A DNA stretch of 64,000 nt, from contig JNEU01000888.1 of assembly GCA_000697475.1 (NCBI GenBank), positions 84,043 to 148,042 on the forward strand, written 5' to 3'. Within the stretch, counting starts at the first letter, position 1; each line of letters opens with the position of its first letter. Positions 10,726-22,935 of the stretch are shown piece by piece. Source of the stretch: Lichtheimia corymbifera B2541 (Eukaryota; Mucoromycota; Mucoromycetes; Mucorales; Lichtheimiaceae). The notes beneath the pieces are model-generated. The model saw only the letters and a program-made list of their open reading frames with translations. It had not been told where the DNA came from and ran no database searches. Position numbers and translations under genes: made by a program.

Positions 10726-13700
10726 ATGCCTGGAGGACGAGTACTTTGTACCTCGCTGTTCCTTCCTTATACTATCGACTTTGAACTTGCAAGGGACAAA
10801 CGGTCGCGTTATCTCACAACGACAACACCCACCAGTACAACATCCCCGACATTGCCAACCGAAGCAGCACCTGCATCCAATGTCCTTCGTGAACCATTGA
10901 GCCACCACCAACACCATGAACCACCACCCAACTTGATTGCCAGCTTGAAACAAAAACAACGCCATGAAACCAATGACAACAACAACGCGTCGTCCGCCAC
11001 TACGCCGCTAACCAAAAGCAGTATTCCAAGCGACGATACAAGGGCCATGTTCGATTTTAAGAAGCCTGAAAAGTTGGTACAACCCAAGAGCAAAGCTCAG
11101 CGAGAAAAGGATATGAAACGACCTTCACCACTCATGGTTCAACCTGTTGCACCCACGCATCATCATCATCATCATCGAGAACAATCGTTGGATAGTGCCA
11201 CTTTATTTGATGAAGCTCCTTGGACAGTGAAGCCTTGTATCGCTGGCAACATTGGATTACACAACGCACTAGTATCAGTACAAGGCAAAGAGGGAGATGT
11301 ATTGCAAGACCGTAAATGTATGTGGATTGGTACACTCGGCATGTCCACCGATCAATTATCCAACCAGACCCGGGGTGATATTCGATCCAAGATGATTCTC
11401 GAGTACGATGCGTATACCGTGATGCCCTCCGATACTGAGTTTGAAGGACACTATGATCGATATTGTAAGCAGGTGAGATCATATCTATTTGAAGGGTGGG
11501 TGTTCAACAAAGCAAAGTTATTGACTCTCTTGGGTAGGTGCTCTGGCCGTACTTTCATTACGTGGTGCAAGATGATTTGCAAAACATGATGTACCAGAAT
11601 GATGCATGGATGGCATATAAATCGCTCAATCAACGGTTTGCCGATGTCATTGTGGAGAATTATCAAGAGGGTGATATAAGTAAGTATACGATCATCTGCC
11701 TTGAATAATAATACTCAATTTATCCAAAGTCTGGATCAACGACTACCATCTTATGCTATTGCCCGGATTGGTCCGTGAAAAGTTACCACACGCTGTCATT
11801 GGCTTCTTTTTACATATTCCGTTTCCAAGTTCCGAACTATTCCGCTGTCTTCCCAGTAAGTGCCCATCTCCCCCCACTCAACCGGATAAACTACTAACAG
11901 TTTTGATTTAGCACGCAAAGAGCTATTGAGCGGCATGTTGGAAGCTGATCTCGTTGGATTTCAGACATATTCATTTGCAAGACACTTTTTACAAACATGT
12001 TCTCGCATCTTATCTCTGGACACCACGCCATCAGGCATTCAGATGGATTCGCATTATGTATCGATTGGTATCTTCCCTATCGGCATTGATATTGACACGC
12101 TAAACAAAAAAAGGTTAGTGAATCTATATACACACACACACACACACAGAGCTGGAGGATATTCATTGACAACAACCATAGATCAGCACCTGAAGTACAG
12201 CGATCGGTTGAGATGTTACAGGAAAAATATGCAGGCAAAAAGTTGATCGTGGCACGTGACAAGCTGGATTATATCAAAGGAGTGCGACAAAAATTACTTG
12301 CATTCGAGCAATTTCTGATCAGGCATCCTGAATGGCGAGAAAAGGTAAAGAAAAGAGAACAGGATGGATGATAAACAAGGATTGACAGAGGTTGTTGTTT
12401 TAGGTTGTCCTTATCCAGATTGCGTTGTCCACAGCTGAAAAGAATGAATTAAGGGCTCATATATCGGATGTTGTCTCTCGAGTGAATTCCAAATTCAGCA
12501 CCATTTCCTATCAACCCATTGTATTTCTTCATCAAGACATCTCCTTTTCGCAATATCTTGCCCTGCTCACTGCAGCCGATACCTCCCTCATCACGCCATT
12601 ACGTGACGGCATGAATCTCACGTCTCATGAATACATTGTCTGTCAAGAAAACAACCATGGTCCACTCATCTTGAGTGAGGTATGTATTTATATATCTATA
12701 TGACTGTCTTATTGACGACGACCCGTTCTAGTTCACTGGTACCTATGGTAGCTTTGGAGCATGTTTACGAGTGAACCCATGGGATTATCGTGTAAGTGCA
12801 TCATTGGTAAAAACGAGGATGTATGCTGACATTTGACCACAGCAAGTGGGTGACGCCATTCATGAAGCACTCTCCATGGGTGAAGAGGAAAAGGCTGGTC
12901 GATGGAAGGTATGTCGAATGATATTAAACAATGACACTTTTGCTGATTTCCATGCCAATAGGAATTATACAAGAGCATTGTCACCAATTCTGGTATGTTG
13001 ATTTGCCCCCTTTAAAAGAGGCGTGTGTATTGAAAGGATATGCCTGTTCCATTTCTAGCGCAACACTATGCCAGCAGCATTATCAATGAGTTGATCAAGG
13101 CAAGTAGAAAGACATCAAGTCAAAGGGATCGCATTTCATTTATACCTTTTTGATAGATCCGCAACGGTGAATTACATCGTATTCCAGCACAGATACCTCC
13201 TTTGGATGTTGATCACGTGAAAGAACTGTTTCAATCCAGCAAGAATGGCTTGTAAGTATTTGTTCACTGGGAGTAGCATGGATGATGTTTCTGAGATGAT
13301 GATCATGTTAGGCTCTTGTTTGATTATGGCGGAACGTTGGTGCCACATGGCAAAACAGCTGGACCTGGTGATTTAGATCGGATATCTGATATTCTTTCCA
13401 AACTCACACAAAGGAGCGCAGTCTATGTGATATCGGGGAGGACACAGCCTATCATTGAGAGGGACCTGGGCCATATACCCAAACTTGGATTATGGTAAAT
13501 GGAGAACCGGGGGGGGGGGAAGGGCGGGATGGATTTGGATATGGGATAGCTGCTTACAAAGAAGGACACAGTGCTGAAAACGGATTCCATATACGACCTC
13601 GTGGTGAATCATGGCAACGTATGCGAAGCGATGTCGATATTTCGTGGATGTCTGCCGTCAAGCAGGTTGGTTTTGGAATCAGGATAATCGAGATTACGCA

Positions 13701-14337
13701 TATATTTATTTACATGGATGGTTAGATCTTCCAATATTACACTGAAAGGACTCCAGGTTCATATATCGAAACGAAGGATATCTCGATTGTATGGGTAAGT
13801 CATCTACGAGTCATATGTTGAAAGGAGGGAGGGACTGACAGACGCATGTAGCATTATCGAAGCACTACAGCAGGACAAGATGCTCAATTTGCGTAAGTAT
13901 GAAATGGATGTACCTGAATATCGATACTCACGACGAATCTATAGTGGATGGCAAGCCGCTGAATGTCAAAATCATATTGCAGATTCAGTCAACAAGAACT
14001 TTGCTGTGCATTCTGTCACTGGAAAAACCAACATTGAGGTAACAAAAAAGCAAGTGATGGAAGAAAATGGTTTATACTGATGACAATCTTTCAATAGGTG
14101 ATGCCACATGACATTAACAAGACAGCTATTGCCAATCGGATCCTTCAAGATATCAAGCCCGATTTTGTACTTGCCATTGGGGATGATCGAATGGATGAAG
14201 ATATGTTTGCATTTCTCAACAAGCAAAAGATACCACATGTCATTACCTGCACTGTTGGCCCTCGTAGCACTGAGGCAAAGCATTTTGTGCCCAATGTTGA
14301 AGGGGTTTTAACCACGCTCGAGACTCTCTTGTCATGA
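10726..14337 (+). CDS. Trehalose-6-phosphate synthase/phosphatase family protein (Tps2/Tsl1-like) with altered HAD nucleophile motif
   Basis: 889 residues from 17 exons: 10726-11472, 11538-11679, 11730-11855, 11912-12113, 12182-12344, 12404-12679, 12732-12791, 12843-12908, 12962-12992, 13059-13099, 13157-13251, 13312-13494, 13572-13665, 13726-13794, 13852-13892, 13945-14038 and 14098-14337 (TGA). The N-terminal 195 residues are low complexity with a His6 tract. A GT20 synthase-like domain follows (IIWINDYHLMLLPG, GFFLHIPFPSSELFR, RDKLDYIKGVRQK, DGMNLTSHEY), then an HAD phosphatase-like domain (SGR at 691-693, GDDRMDEDMF at about 838). The DGMNLTSHEY form is typical of the phosphatase/regulatory branch rather than Tps1. 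HAD motif I reads D654-Y-G656-G-T instead of D-x-D-G-T, so the general acid/base Asp is missing; a regulatory (Tsl1/Tps3-type) role is more likely than catalysis. One intron (13100-13156) starts with GC. Confidence 0.9.
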
Positions 14338-14540
14338 ATAAATCTCATTCATTTGCATTTTATATATACAGATGTGTGTGTCATGGAAACAATGTTGCCG
14401 GGAGACGCCAAAAATGCCGATGTGCATGCAGCATGGTTCAGTTCACACTAGTCACAGGACCTGATTTTTGAACCTCTTGTCACCAGACAAAACTCAACCC
14501 TCCTACCCCACCCACTCAAATCCCACATTGCCCTCACACC

Positions 14541-15157
14541 ATGTCGCCCTCTTTGGTCACCGCCCCTTCAGAACGCATCGATCTGGGCGATATCACTCAC
14601 AACAATGTTGGTCAATTGCGTAAACTAAACACGGTCATTTTCCCTGTCAATTACGGCGACAAGTTTTACAGTGATGTCCTCCATGCTGGCGAGTTGGCCA
14701 AGCTTGGTAAAGTAGAATACGCGAAATGTGGGTCTATGTGTACTTATGAAGGTGTGAATAGTGTATTACAATGATATCTGTGTGGGAGCAGTATGCTGTC
14801 GTAAGGAAACCAAGGACAATGAACAACGGCTATACATGATGACTCTTGGTGTTCTCAAGCCATACCGTCAACTTGGATTGGGTTAGTTAGTGTATATGAA
14901 GGATGGAAGTGAGAGTTGATTTAACATTGGGGATGCAATTAGGAAGCAAGTTGTTGGAGCATATTCTTGAACACGTTGCCAAGCACCCTGAATTGGGACC
15001 CATCTATCTTCATGTCCAGATCACCAATGAAGCAGCACTCAACTTTTACAAGAAGCACGGTTTTGAAGTGGTTGATACCGAAAAGGATTATTACAAGCAC
15101 ATTGAACCCAAAGATGCCTATGTTCTCCGCAAGAATGTCACTCAAGCATCATCGTAG
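14541..15157 (+). CDS. NAA50: N-alpha-acetyltransferase, Naa50 (San) type
   Basis: GNAT-fold acetyltransferase of 166 residues; Naa50 acetylates protein N-termini and associates with the NatA complex at the ribosome. Exons 14541-14706, 14762-14881 and 14943-15157 (TAG). The family sequence is clear: LRKLNTVIFPVNYGDKFY, the acetyl-CoA-binding signature Y-R-Q-L-G-L-G-S, and LHVQITNEAALNFYKKHGF near the C-terminus. The length matches animal and fungal Naa50. An AATAAA-like signal (CAATAAAAAG) follows within 30 nt of the stop. The gene is about 200 nt downstream of the trehalose gene on the same strand, with its own promoter space. Confidence 0.92.
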
Positions 15158-15356
15158 TTGTCATAGCAGACTGTGTACAATAAAAAGTAATCTCTATTTA
15201 CCCCACATTGAATATATCATGCAAGTATGGCATAGGATGTCGCAAGTGGGTTGCACATGTCAAGGATCACGGGTTGGGTTTGCTTTCAAATTTGGGATCG
15301 CTGAGTCAGGTTAAATGAAATTCATCCATATCTCTTCACTGTTATCTGTTTGAAGG

Positions 15357-16766
15357 ATGGCTCTACAAGGTATGTATATATATATATATGCTTTTATACC
15401 AAACTATGATTGACTTTTATATATAGCCCTTAAAACACTTTGTCAGCAACTTCAACAAGCAAAGCCTTTGCATATCGATTCGCCACCTGAGCAACCTCGT
15501 CGTGCAGCTGTCGCAGCCATTCTACGATGTCGTCCCATTGACCATGACCACGCATCCCTCAACACTGACCCCATTTCCAATGTCGCTGATTTCCTTCAAC
15601 AACCTTGGGTGCAACAGTCGAGTGAACCAGAACTTTTATTTATTCAAAGAGCAACGAGGGAAACAGATAGGTGAGAAGATAGACAGACTACATGCCATGT
15701 GTTGATATCAACATGGGGTGAATAGATGGTCAGGTCATGTTGCATTCCCAGGCGGTAAGAACGAAGCCAATGAAACGGATGAAGAAACAGCCATACGAGA
15801 AACCATGGAGGAGATCGGCTTGGATATCGGTAGCTCGGCATTTGTAAAAGTGGGACAACTCGATGAGCGGGAAATCACATCCACGGCCACTGGCAGACTC
15901 ATGATGATCTTGGCACCTTTTGGTAAGTTGAAATAGACTTCAAGTATCCCAAATCTAATTAGGATAATCCTTAGTATTCCTTCAAGTGGTACCTGATACA
16001 CCTCCATTGACCATCCAGGAATCCGAAGTGGCTACCGTACAATGTAAGTAGTCCATATCCATCATCATCGTTGTATTCACAAAGGACAATGATAGGGGTA
16101 CCATTGCGCTTCTTTTTGTCATCTACACCTTATCCTGATCAATCGATGCAAGAATCAATTGCACCAACACGTCGACGTGATAGTCGTATGATTGCTCCTT
16201 TGGCAAGAGTCATGCTTGGCACTGTCAGTTTCCCTGCTATTGATTTACCCGTGGATGATCCAGAGGAGCACCGAATGCGTTTATGGGGCATGACATTGGG
16301 AATGACGCGTGAATTGATTGAACTTACCTGTGAGGATACAACAAGTACAATCGATGGGAGGCCTGCATGGCAGCAGCAATTTGTAACCATGGCTGCCGCC
16401 AGACCCAAGTTTTCCAATCTTGATATGCAATGGCTTGTTGAATTCTATCTACGCATGTCCAAACCACGTTCAAAGGTTCTCCACTCGTCCTCTTTGTAAG
16501 TTCGTATCACGCTCTCCCTCTCTCTCTTTTATATACGATGGGCAGCAGCAGCAGCAGCAACACAGCTAGACATTGGAGAAAATTAACCTGGATCATCATA
16601 TCAATGTAGGCGGAAACACAGACATACCAAGGAAACTATTATTTATATTACTGCCTTTCGTCGTGCCATCTATACCGCTGTTGCCTTACGCATCCTCCTC
16701 CTGTTGGCTGGTATCGGTTATCTAGGACGTCGTTTACCCTTATCACGACTCATTAAGCTTTACTAA
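15357..16766 (+). CDS. Nudix hydrolase, probable coenzyme A diphosphatase (Pcd1/NUDT7-8 type)
   Basis: 359 residues from six exons: 15357-15369, 15427-15670, 15726-15922, 15975-16043, 16096-16495 and 16610-16766 (TAA). The Nudix box G-x5-E-x7-R-E-x2-E-E-x-G-L spans about residues 96-118 (Gly96, Glu102, Arg110, Glu111, Glu114, Glu115). The sequence in front of it (LLFIQRATRETDRWSGHVAF) resembles the CoA-pyrophosphatase subfamily, which clears CoA and acyl-CoA in peroxisomes or mitochondria. The first coding exon is only 13 nt. Unlike short family members it has a C-terminal hydrophobic segment (IYTAVALRILLLLAGIGYLG) followed by basic residues, which suggests tail anchoring in a membrane. Substrate assignment is by subfamily resemblance only. 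Confidence 0.82.
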
Positions 16767-17438
16767 AGTTGATTACACAAAAACACCCATTATAATAATA
16801 AACACTTTGGGCATGGCTCAGGTCCTCATACTTGATGACAGCAGCAATGTGTTATAATGTCCGTAGCTACCCTCCGCACGAACAAAGAGAAGATGCGAGA
16901 TGAGTGTCCTTCACAATGGTGCACGTATCACAAAGAAAGAAAGTGAACCCCTTGAATCCATTGTGTGGATAAAGTTAACCCTGTGGTGATATAACAATAC
17001 CTTTAAGGCTTCACGAGGTTGTTTAGGATAGTATCTCTGACCAAATTTCTCAGCCTTGAAGATGGCCCATATTGCACCATGATACTCCATGCCGCTAATG
17101 GATCGAAAAAGGTTCAAAACGTTGAACACAATGGAATAGATTTTACTTTGTTCTACTAGCTGGACATTGCAATGACAACCATGAGACTAGGCTCATTATG
17201 ATAAACTATGGATGACCATATTATTTGTGTAGCATCATCCAGAAGCATTCTCCAGCAAATGATATCTCCAAAGGTATAGCGGGTTCCCTTTGTCCCTTTC
17301 AATTTTCTCTCATTCTTACGCATTCTTAGTGCTATAGAAGATTCATTGTGTATACGTATTCTCTGACAATGAGACTGAAGGTGCACAACATTTATGTACA
17401 AAGGTCGACGCGATATAAAAGTTCCAGATATTGCTGTA
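16767..17438. other. Intergenic region
   Basis: No gene seen. A TATA-like CGATATAAAAG at about 17411-17421 sits 20-30 nt in front of the SUN-domain gene start. Confidence 0.45.
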
Positions 17439-18998
17439 ATGGTAGGCATCTCCTGTGTGATGTCCCAAAACTCTTTTCCCTACTCACAGTTTTCAGTTTC
17501 GAGCCTAGGAACAATCCCAGAAATACCAAGGAGAGCTCGACAACAACAAGAAACTCCTCAACGACAACAGCAGCAACAGCAACCACCTCCAGACATATAC
17601 GCTTGGTTGAGTGGTATCACTGTGCCAGAAGCTTCCGAAATTCAAGGTAATATATATTAGAATGAGAGGATTCAACCATCGTCAGCTTTATGTAACATAA
17701 TAAATTTATTAGCCACAGCTCTCATGGATCATATTCAGTACAAGTGCCGACTAGCTATTCAATTCCTTGGGATATTTCCTAATGATGGCGAGGAGGTGGT
17801 GGAGCAACAGCATCATCTTCACGGGACTCTGCTTGAGGAACTTTGTATGACTGTCCTTTTATCAGTGAAGGCGGTGGTGTATGCGATCCTGTTCGTACCC
17901 AAGGAGATCCTCTTTAGCCTCTTTGCCTATATCGATATGTTTGTTGTCTCGACGATTTTCAACTTTATCCTTTTCCACCTAAAGAACTTGGGTCGTTGTC
18001 GCGATCGCTCCTATGTCGATGGACACAAGCTATTCTCGGTTCGTGGCACGGAAACAAGAGCAGGGAGATCCAGAGTTGCCATTCGTATTTTAGCCATATG
18101 GTTTGCAATTGAATTGTTGAAATCAAGCATGGATATCAGTGTCACGGAAGCAATTGACAACATTTCGCCCTTGTGGAAAAGCCCAAAGATAATCGAGTGG
18201 AAAGATGGCATGGAAATAACGACCTTTATGGACAACACGGTATCCAAGCGACATTATCCACTATCAAAAGAAGAGCCACCAGAGATTCATCCTCACAGAG
18301 GGCCATCGCCATGTGTCCAAGTACTCCGTAACTGTATAGCATCAAAGTTGCCACGCTGGTTGTTCATGAGCAATATGGGTCCCAATCCCATTTTATGCAA
18401 TGTGTGCAATCGTTTCTTGACGGGTTGTGAGTGTTACCAAGACATGGAAGAACTGCCTGATGCTGCATTGGCCACCCATGGATCGCGTGTCATTGGCGAA
18501 TTGACATCACCGACTTTTCAAGGAGGCCTATTTACCATATTGAAACAACGACGCCCTAGTCCCATCACTGCCATTTTGCCCTGGGAGGAACCTGGTGAAT
18601 GTTGGCCGATGGCTGGTAGAAATGGGTCACTTGGTGTGGAGTTGAGCCAACCTGTATCAGTGAAAGCGATCTCGATCGATTCTTCGGATCATCCCTTGGG
18701 CTTGGCCAGTGCGCCAGCGGATTTTGAAGTATGGGGTTTGATCCACTACCACGACGAAGATGATCGATCTTGGAAGTATCCTTGGGATTCCTTTGAGTCT
18801 ATGGTGGATAACAACGTCTTGTTTCTCGGTCGGTTTACATATAACTCAGCAAAAGGCCCTGCTGTACAAACATTTGCAATCGGTACAACGGTGGCCTTAC
18901 CTCCCATCAAGACCGTTGTATTCCGTTTTCTCAATAATTGGGGCCGTGACGACTATACATGCATCTATCGCGTTCGTGTCCATGGTGGAACCTATTAG
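17439..18998 (+). CDS. SUN-domain protein (Sad1/UNC-84 family)
   Basis: 497 residues from two exons, 17439-17646 and 17713-18998; an alternative ATG is at 17460. The N-terminus is Q-rich. The middle carries hydrophobic helices (MTVLLSVKAVVYAILFVP, FVVSTIFNFILFHL, and IRILAIWFAIELL). The last about 200 residues form a SUN domain: GECWPMAGRNGSLGVELS, VKAISIDSSDHPLG, SAPADFEVWG, FTYNSAKGPAVQTFAI and VFRFLNNWGRDDYTCIYRVRVHG. SUN proteins sit in the inner nuclear membrane and pair with KASH proteins to link nucleus and cytoskeleton, in fungi mostly at the spindle pole body. The disulfide or KASH-interface residues were not checked. The several membrane segments make topology prediction uncertain. 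Confidence 0.9.
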
Positions 18999-20033
18999 TA
19001 TAGACATCCACCTTTCCCCTTATTAGTAGTGTTGCCATAAATACATGATAATAATACTTTATACATCTCCTCTTTGGATTGGTACGTAGCAAATCATCTA
19101 TAAACATCTTTGATGGTCTTTAAAGCAGCTTGGAATGGTGAAGCAGAGAGGAAAGAACCTACCTTGAAACTTAGGGCTGTGCATGCCGCACGGTATATAC
19201 AGTCTCTATGCTGCATGATAATGCATGTTACACACAGACATCCCTCTCCTCCAAGCATGTTCTTCGCCCCTATTGGTCTCGGGTTAAGGCGTTAGCACAT
19301 TGTGGCATAATATTATCACCCAGTCTGTAGTTAGAGCAAATTGATTGCTTTTTGTCTTGTCCAATATGCTCTCTATAACAATTAAAGTGTGCATCTTCCT
19401 AGAATACTGAGCTAGCCAACAACATTCTGTTCTTTTTTGTTTCAGGTGTATACATACCCCGCCCATATAGGTTGATGTACATCATCGCACTAATTTCAGG
19501 GGCTATTTAATGCTCTATGAATGTACGTTTATCCTATGTATATCAGATGATCCACGATCAGCCAAGGCTGTATGATTTATTGGATGCATTTGATGGTATG
19601 ATACAAATAGGTAGAATCATCTAAGCGCTATTGCTTGGAGTGTACTCATCATTGAATCGCGCATGTACATGCAGAGAGGGGTTATATAGATCCGAAAAGT
19701 CGCATAACACCACGTTGGTTAATGCTTTGAGAAGAAAGGTCCACATGTAGGATTCCTTAGACGCATATTGAAACTGGAGATAGGTGCTATTCATGATTCA
19801 GGGGCCCAGTTAGCCATTACATGTTCCCTTAGTGTGTGATCAAACTGTCTCAATAGCACATCCCATTCATTTTATTCTGTTGATGCAAACATCTTTTAGT
19901 ATGGTATTATGATCTAAGCATCATGAAGGATGGAACCATCATCTACAACTATAAAAAGGAAGAATCAAAAACATGGATGAGCGATATCAACAACCTTCTT
20001 TTCCTTTCAACGACTCGTAGAACAACAATCAAC
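18999..20033. other. Intergenic region
   Basis: No coding signature recognised. A TATA-like element ACTATAAAAAGG lies at about 19949-19960, roughly 75 nt ahead of the next start. Confidence 0.45.
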
Positions 20034-20330
20034 ATGCTTTTCAAGACCACCCATTTCATCGCTTTTGCCGCTGTCATGGCAACAACTGCTTTTGCCGTAC
20101 CTATTTTGGGACTTGATGGGAATCAACAAGAGCAGCAAGGCACCACTGAGGGAGGCCAAGCTGGTGGACAAGAAGGCGCTGGCGGTCTCGTCTCCAATGT
20201 GCAGAATACTCTCAAATGTACTGTGGACTGTGTTACCTCCTCGGGTCAACCTCTTAATTCAGTGGAATGCATCAACGCCGGCTGCGGTGGGCAACAACAA
20301 AGTGGCGGTGGTTCCTCGGAGCAGCAGTAA
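20034..20330 (+). CDS. Small secreted protein, Q/G-rich, four cysteines
   Basis: 98 residues, single exon, ATG at 20034 (MLFKTTHFIAFAAVMATTAFAVP, signal-peptide-like with likely cleavage after AFA). The mature part is rich in Q, G, E and S. It carries four cysteines in the pattern C-x3-C ... C-x4-C (KCTVDCVTSSG, ECINAGCGG) and ends in a G/S/Q tail. The same frame extends upstream to an ATG at 19923, but the TATA-like element and the signal peptide favour 20034. No known family recognised; extracellular or wall location is inferred from the leader. Confidence 0.7.
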   Translation: MLFKTTHFIAFAAVMATTAFAVPILGLDGNQQEQQGTTEGGQAGGQEGAGGLVSNVQNTLKCTVDCVTSSGQPLNSVECINAGCGGQQQSGGGSSEQQ

Positions 20331-20959
20331 TTATTATCGTAATGGTGTCAATCAATAGCTTCCATAAGGAGACCCATTTACATTCATTCAGAAGCACTTT
20401 ATACTAGCACTAGTTGTAGCTCTTTTATCCATTGTGCTTTATATTAAACATCCAGTGATTAACAGAACTCTGCAGTGGGAAAAAGCAGTGGTGTAAATGG
20501 TATGCAAAAGGGGAATGTTGTTGATCGGACAAGCCATGGATGAAGATGATAGTTATCATAAAGACATTATATTCCATTAAGTAGTTTATTGGGTTTACAC
20601 AAAGACTATGCTTGTTTTCTGCCATGATGTCGCTGTCTGAAATTTGTGAGGAATCATGCAACCTTCTTCTCTACCTCTTCCGGTCCAACACAAGAGACAA
20701 GGTTCGCAAAACCAGCTCTTCTTTATACAAGACCACTGTTATCCAAACGATAGCGACTTATAAGACTCAAGGGGGTGTCATGTACATGGGGGCAGCCACA
20801 CGATGAGACGATTTCAAGCCGACATTGAACCCATCAGCAACAGCAGGAGGAGCTTCGCAATCCACACCGAATGACAATTGTTGAACGCACGCTGCTTATT
20901 TGTGTTTGACTTTATCCGAAAGGTGGATCAGCATACTTTCTACATGGATGAATACAACG

Positions 20960-21220
20960 ATGGAGGTTGTTGGAGTTCTCAATACCTACTGGGATACGCA
21001 AGAGGATACGGTTCAAGATCGTTGTGCATGAACTGCAGGGTCGGTTATCCGAGGATGGACTGACGAATATGGAAAAAGCTCGCTTTGTTTACAGCCCATA
21101 ATCCCACTTTTTACTCTCGCAGCATACTTCCAACGCAATGATCCACCATCAACAATGATAGCCGCCGGTACAGCAAATGATAAACGAGATGATGAGGTGA
21201 GTTGATTCTCCAAAAGCGGG
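20960..21220 (+). pseudogene. Possible degenerate coding remnant
   Basis: One frame reads protein-like from ATG 20960 (MEVVGVLNTYWDTQEDTV) through a single in-frame TGA at 21029-21031 and continues (VIRGWTDEYGKSS, then LAAYFQRNDPPST) to a GTGAGT splice-donor-like site near 21197. I recognise no family. The rest of 20331-21685 shows nothing else convincing. It could be a decayed gene, a gene with a sequence error, or chance. Confidence 0.25.
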
Positions 21221-21685
21221 ATTGATGATGAAACACTAATTGGGATCAGCTGATCACGTGCAAGTAGTACATCAATGCATGCAGCCCACCTATAGCGACA
21301 AGTCGGATTGATATCAAGAACACCGGAAGCTTTCACATATACTACTACTATACATCAAGGACCGTGTCTATTGTAAGTCATCTTGAAAATCAATAGCATT
21401 CTTATCCACTACTAATACCACCATTTAATAATCAGCCTAAATATGTCTTATATGGGGCCAACCATGACGGGTCAATTGCATTCCGAGAGTCAACAAATGC
21501 CAACCATTCTGTGTCACACGCTAGTTACCTTTTTGAGTCATTGACCGGAAACTGAAAAAGGGCGCATTGCATCAGCAGCTCTCTCTTTCTCTCTCACACC
21601 TCCTCTCTTCTTTCACTTTCCTCTTTTTTCTTGTATATAAACCGCAGCACACACATACTTTTCTTTCTCTCACACACACACATAC

Positions 21686-22489
21686 ATGGATAAGAAAGCA
21701 GAATTACCACCTCCACCTGTCATTGCTTGGCAGCATACCAATGAGACACACAAACGATGGACATGGGTGCGTCGCTTTATTGCCGTCTTGGTTGTCTTGG
21801 CTGTAGTGATGCATTGTACAACTCCACGTGCTCGTCTTTCACAACTCTGGAAACATACCAACAGCAACGACAAGGAGCCCCAGCTAGTGCTTCATACTGG
21901 CTTCCCAGTGCCTGATGCTGTCGTTGGCCAAACGATTCAACCCAAGGGATATTCAGCTGCGATGGCGTTTGCACCTGTAGACACATCATCATCCTCTTTG
22001 ACAGTACAAAACAAGGAAAGCTGGTGGGACCGTATTTTCTCATGGCGTCATGTTCACTTGGCATCTGTTCAGTTGGCTGTCACAAGCCCTGGTCCCCTTG
22101 ATCACGTACGCGCTACTATTTCTATTTGCACATCCACCCATGACGATCTATGGCAATCCATCCCAGATGCAACAAAGTGCATAGCATCCACAATGCGCGG
22201 TGTGGATGAAGGCACAGCACCAGATGAACCTCTTGGCATTATCACATGGAATCCTGTACAAGAAGAAAAAGATGCTATCGTCCTTAAAAAGAACAAAGTC
22301 TACTGGCTGGTCGTCGAAGCTCCCCCTGGTGCTGATGCATTTGAATGGGCACTTGCTCAAATTTCTGGTGGTGTCGGTGCTCATCAAGGTGTCGCTTTGG
22401 AAACTCCCGAACGTGGATGGCAGTTGCAAAATGCCGATGATGATGACGCACCTATTCCAAGTGTAATGTTATCCGTAGTTGCCCATTAG
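21686..22489 (+). CDS. Hypothetical single-pass membrane protein
   Basis: 267 residues, no intron. A short cytosol-like N-terminus (MDKKAELPPPPVIAWQHTNE) is followed by a basic cluster and one hydrophobic segment (RFIAVLVVLAVVMHC, about residues 30-45), giving type II topology. The remaining 220 residues form a soluble-looking domain with alternating beta-type strands (VHLASVQLAVTS, ATISICTST, VYWLVVEAPPGADAFEW) and an acidic tail (NADDDDAP). A TATA-like TGTATATAAACC (about 21632-21643) precedes the start. No family recognised. A lumenal or extracellular jelly-roll-like domain is only a guess from strand pattern. Confidence 0.7.
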   Translation: MDKKAELPPPPVIAWQHTNETHKRWTWVRRFIAVLVVLAVVMHCTTPRARLSQLWKHTNSNDKEPQLVLHTGFPVPDAVVGQTIQPKGYSAAMAFAPVDTSSSSLTVQNKESWWDRIFSWRHVHLASVQLAVTSPGPLDHVRATISICTSTHDDLWQSIPDATKCIASTMRGVDEGTAPDEPLGIITWNPVQEEKDAIVLKKNKVYWLVVEAPPGADAFEWALAQISGGVGAHQGVALETPERGWQLQNADDDDAPIPSVMLSVVAH

Positions 22490-22935
22490 TAGTAGTAGTT
22501 GTTGTATAGCACTGCATTTTTTTTGTTTCCATTAAAGTTGAGGATATCTCCATGACAACAGTATGAAGCGGAGCAAAATAGTATAATCGATCCGATGACA
22601 TATCAGCATGACATTGCGCATATAATACTCTCACGCCCCCTTAAAGTGTCCTATACAGCTGCATTCATTCAATATGGTGATTGTTGAAAACTTATTACTG
22701 CCGCCGTTGTATCATTTATAGGCTTGTTTAAAAAAGTCTTTTGCATATTAGCTATACTATTACTACTACTAGGATAAATTGGTTGTAAGGGTACTTGATA
22801 AGGAATGGAGGGGGAGAATCGCTGATCTCATACGTCATTTCTTTATGATATTATGACACAAGTAAAATGGCTTAGTATCTATGATAAGGTACAGCCTTTG
22901 TTATTGACCTGCTATTTCAATCCACGAATCATTGT
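22490..22935. other. Intergenic region between convergent genes
   Basis: AT-rich 3' flanks of two convergent genes. No coding signature seen. Confidence 0.4.

Noticed and set aside
10037..10965. Long overlapping open frames on the minus strand upstream of the trehalose gene
   Set aside because: They lie antisense to the promoter and N-terminal exon of a well-supported gene and have no motifs.
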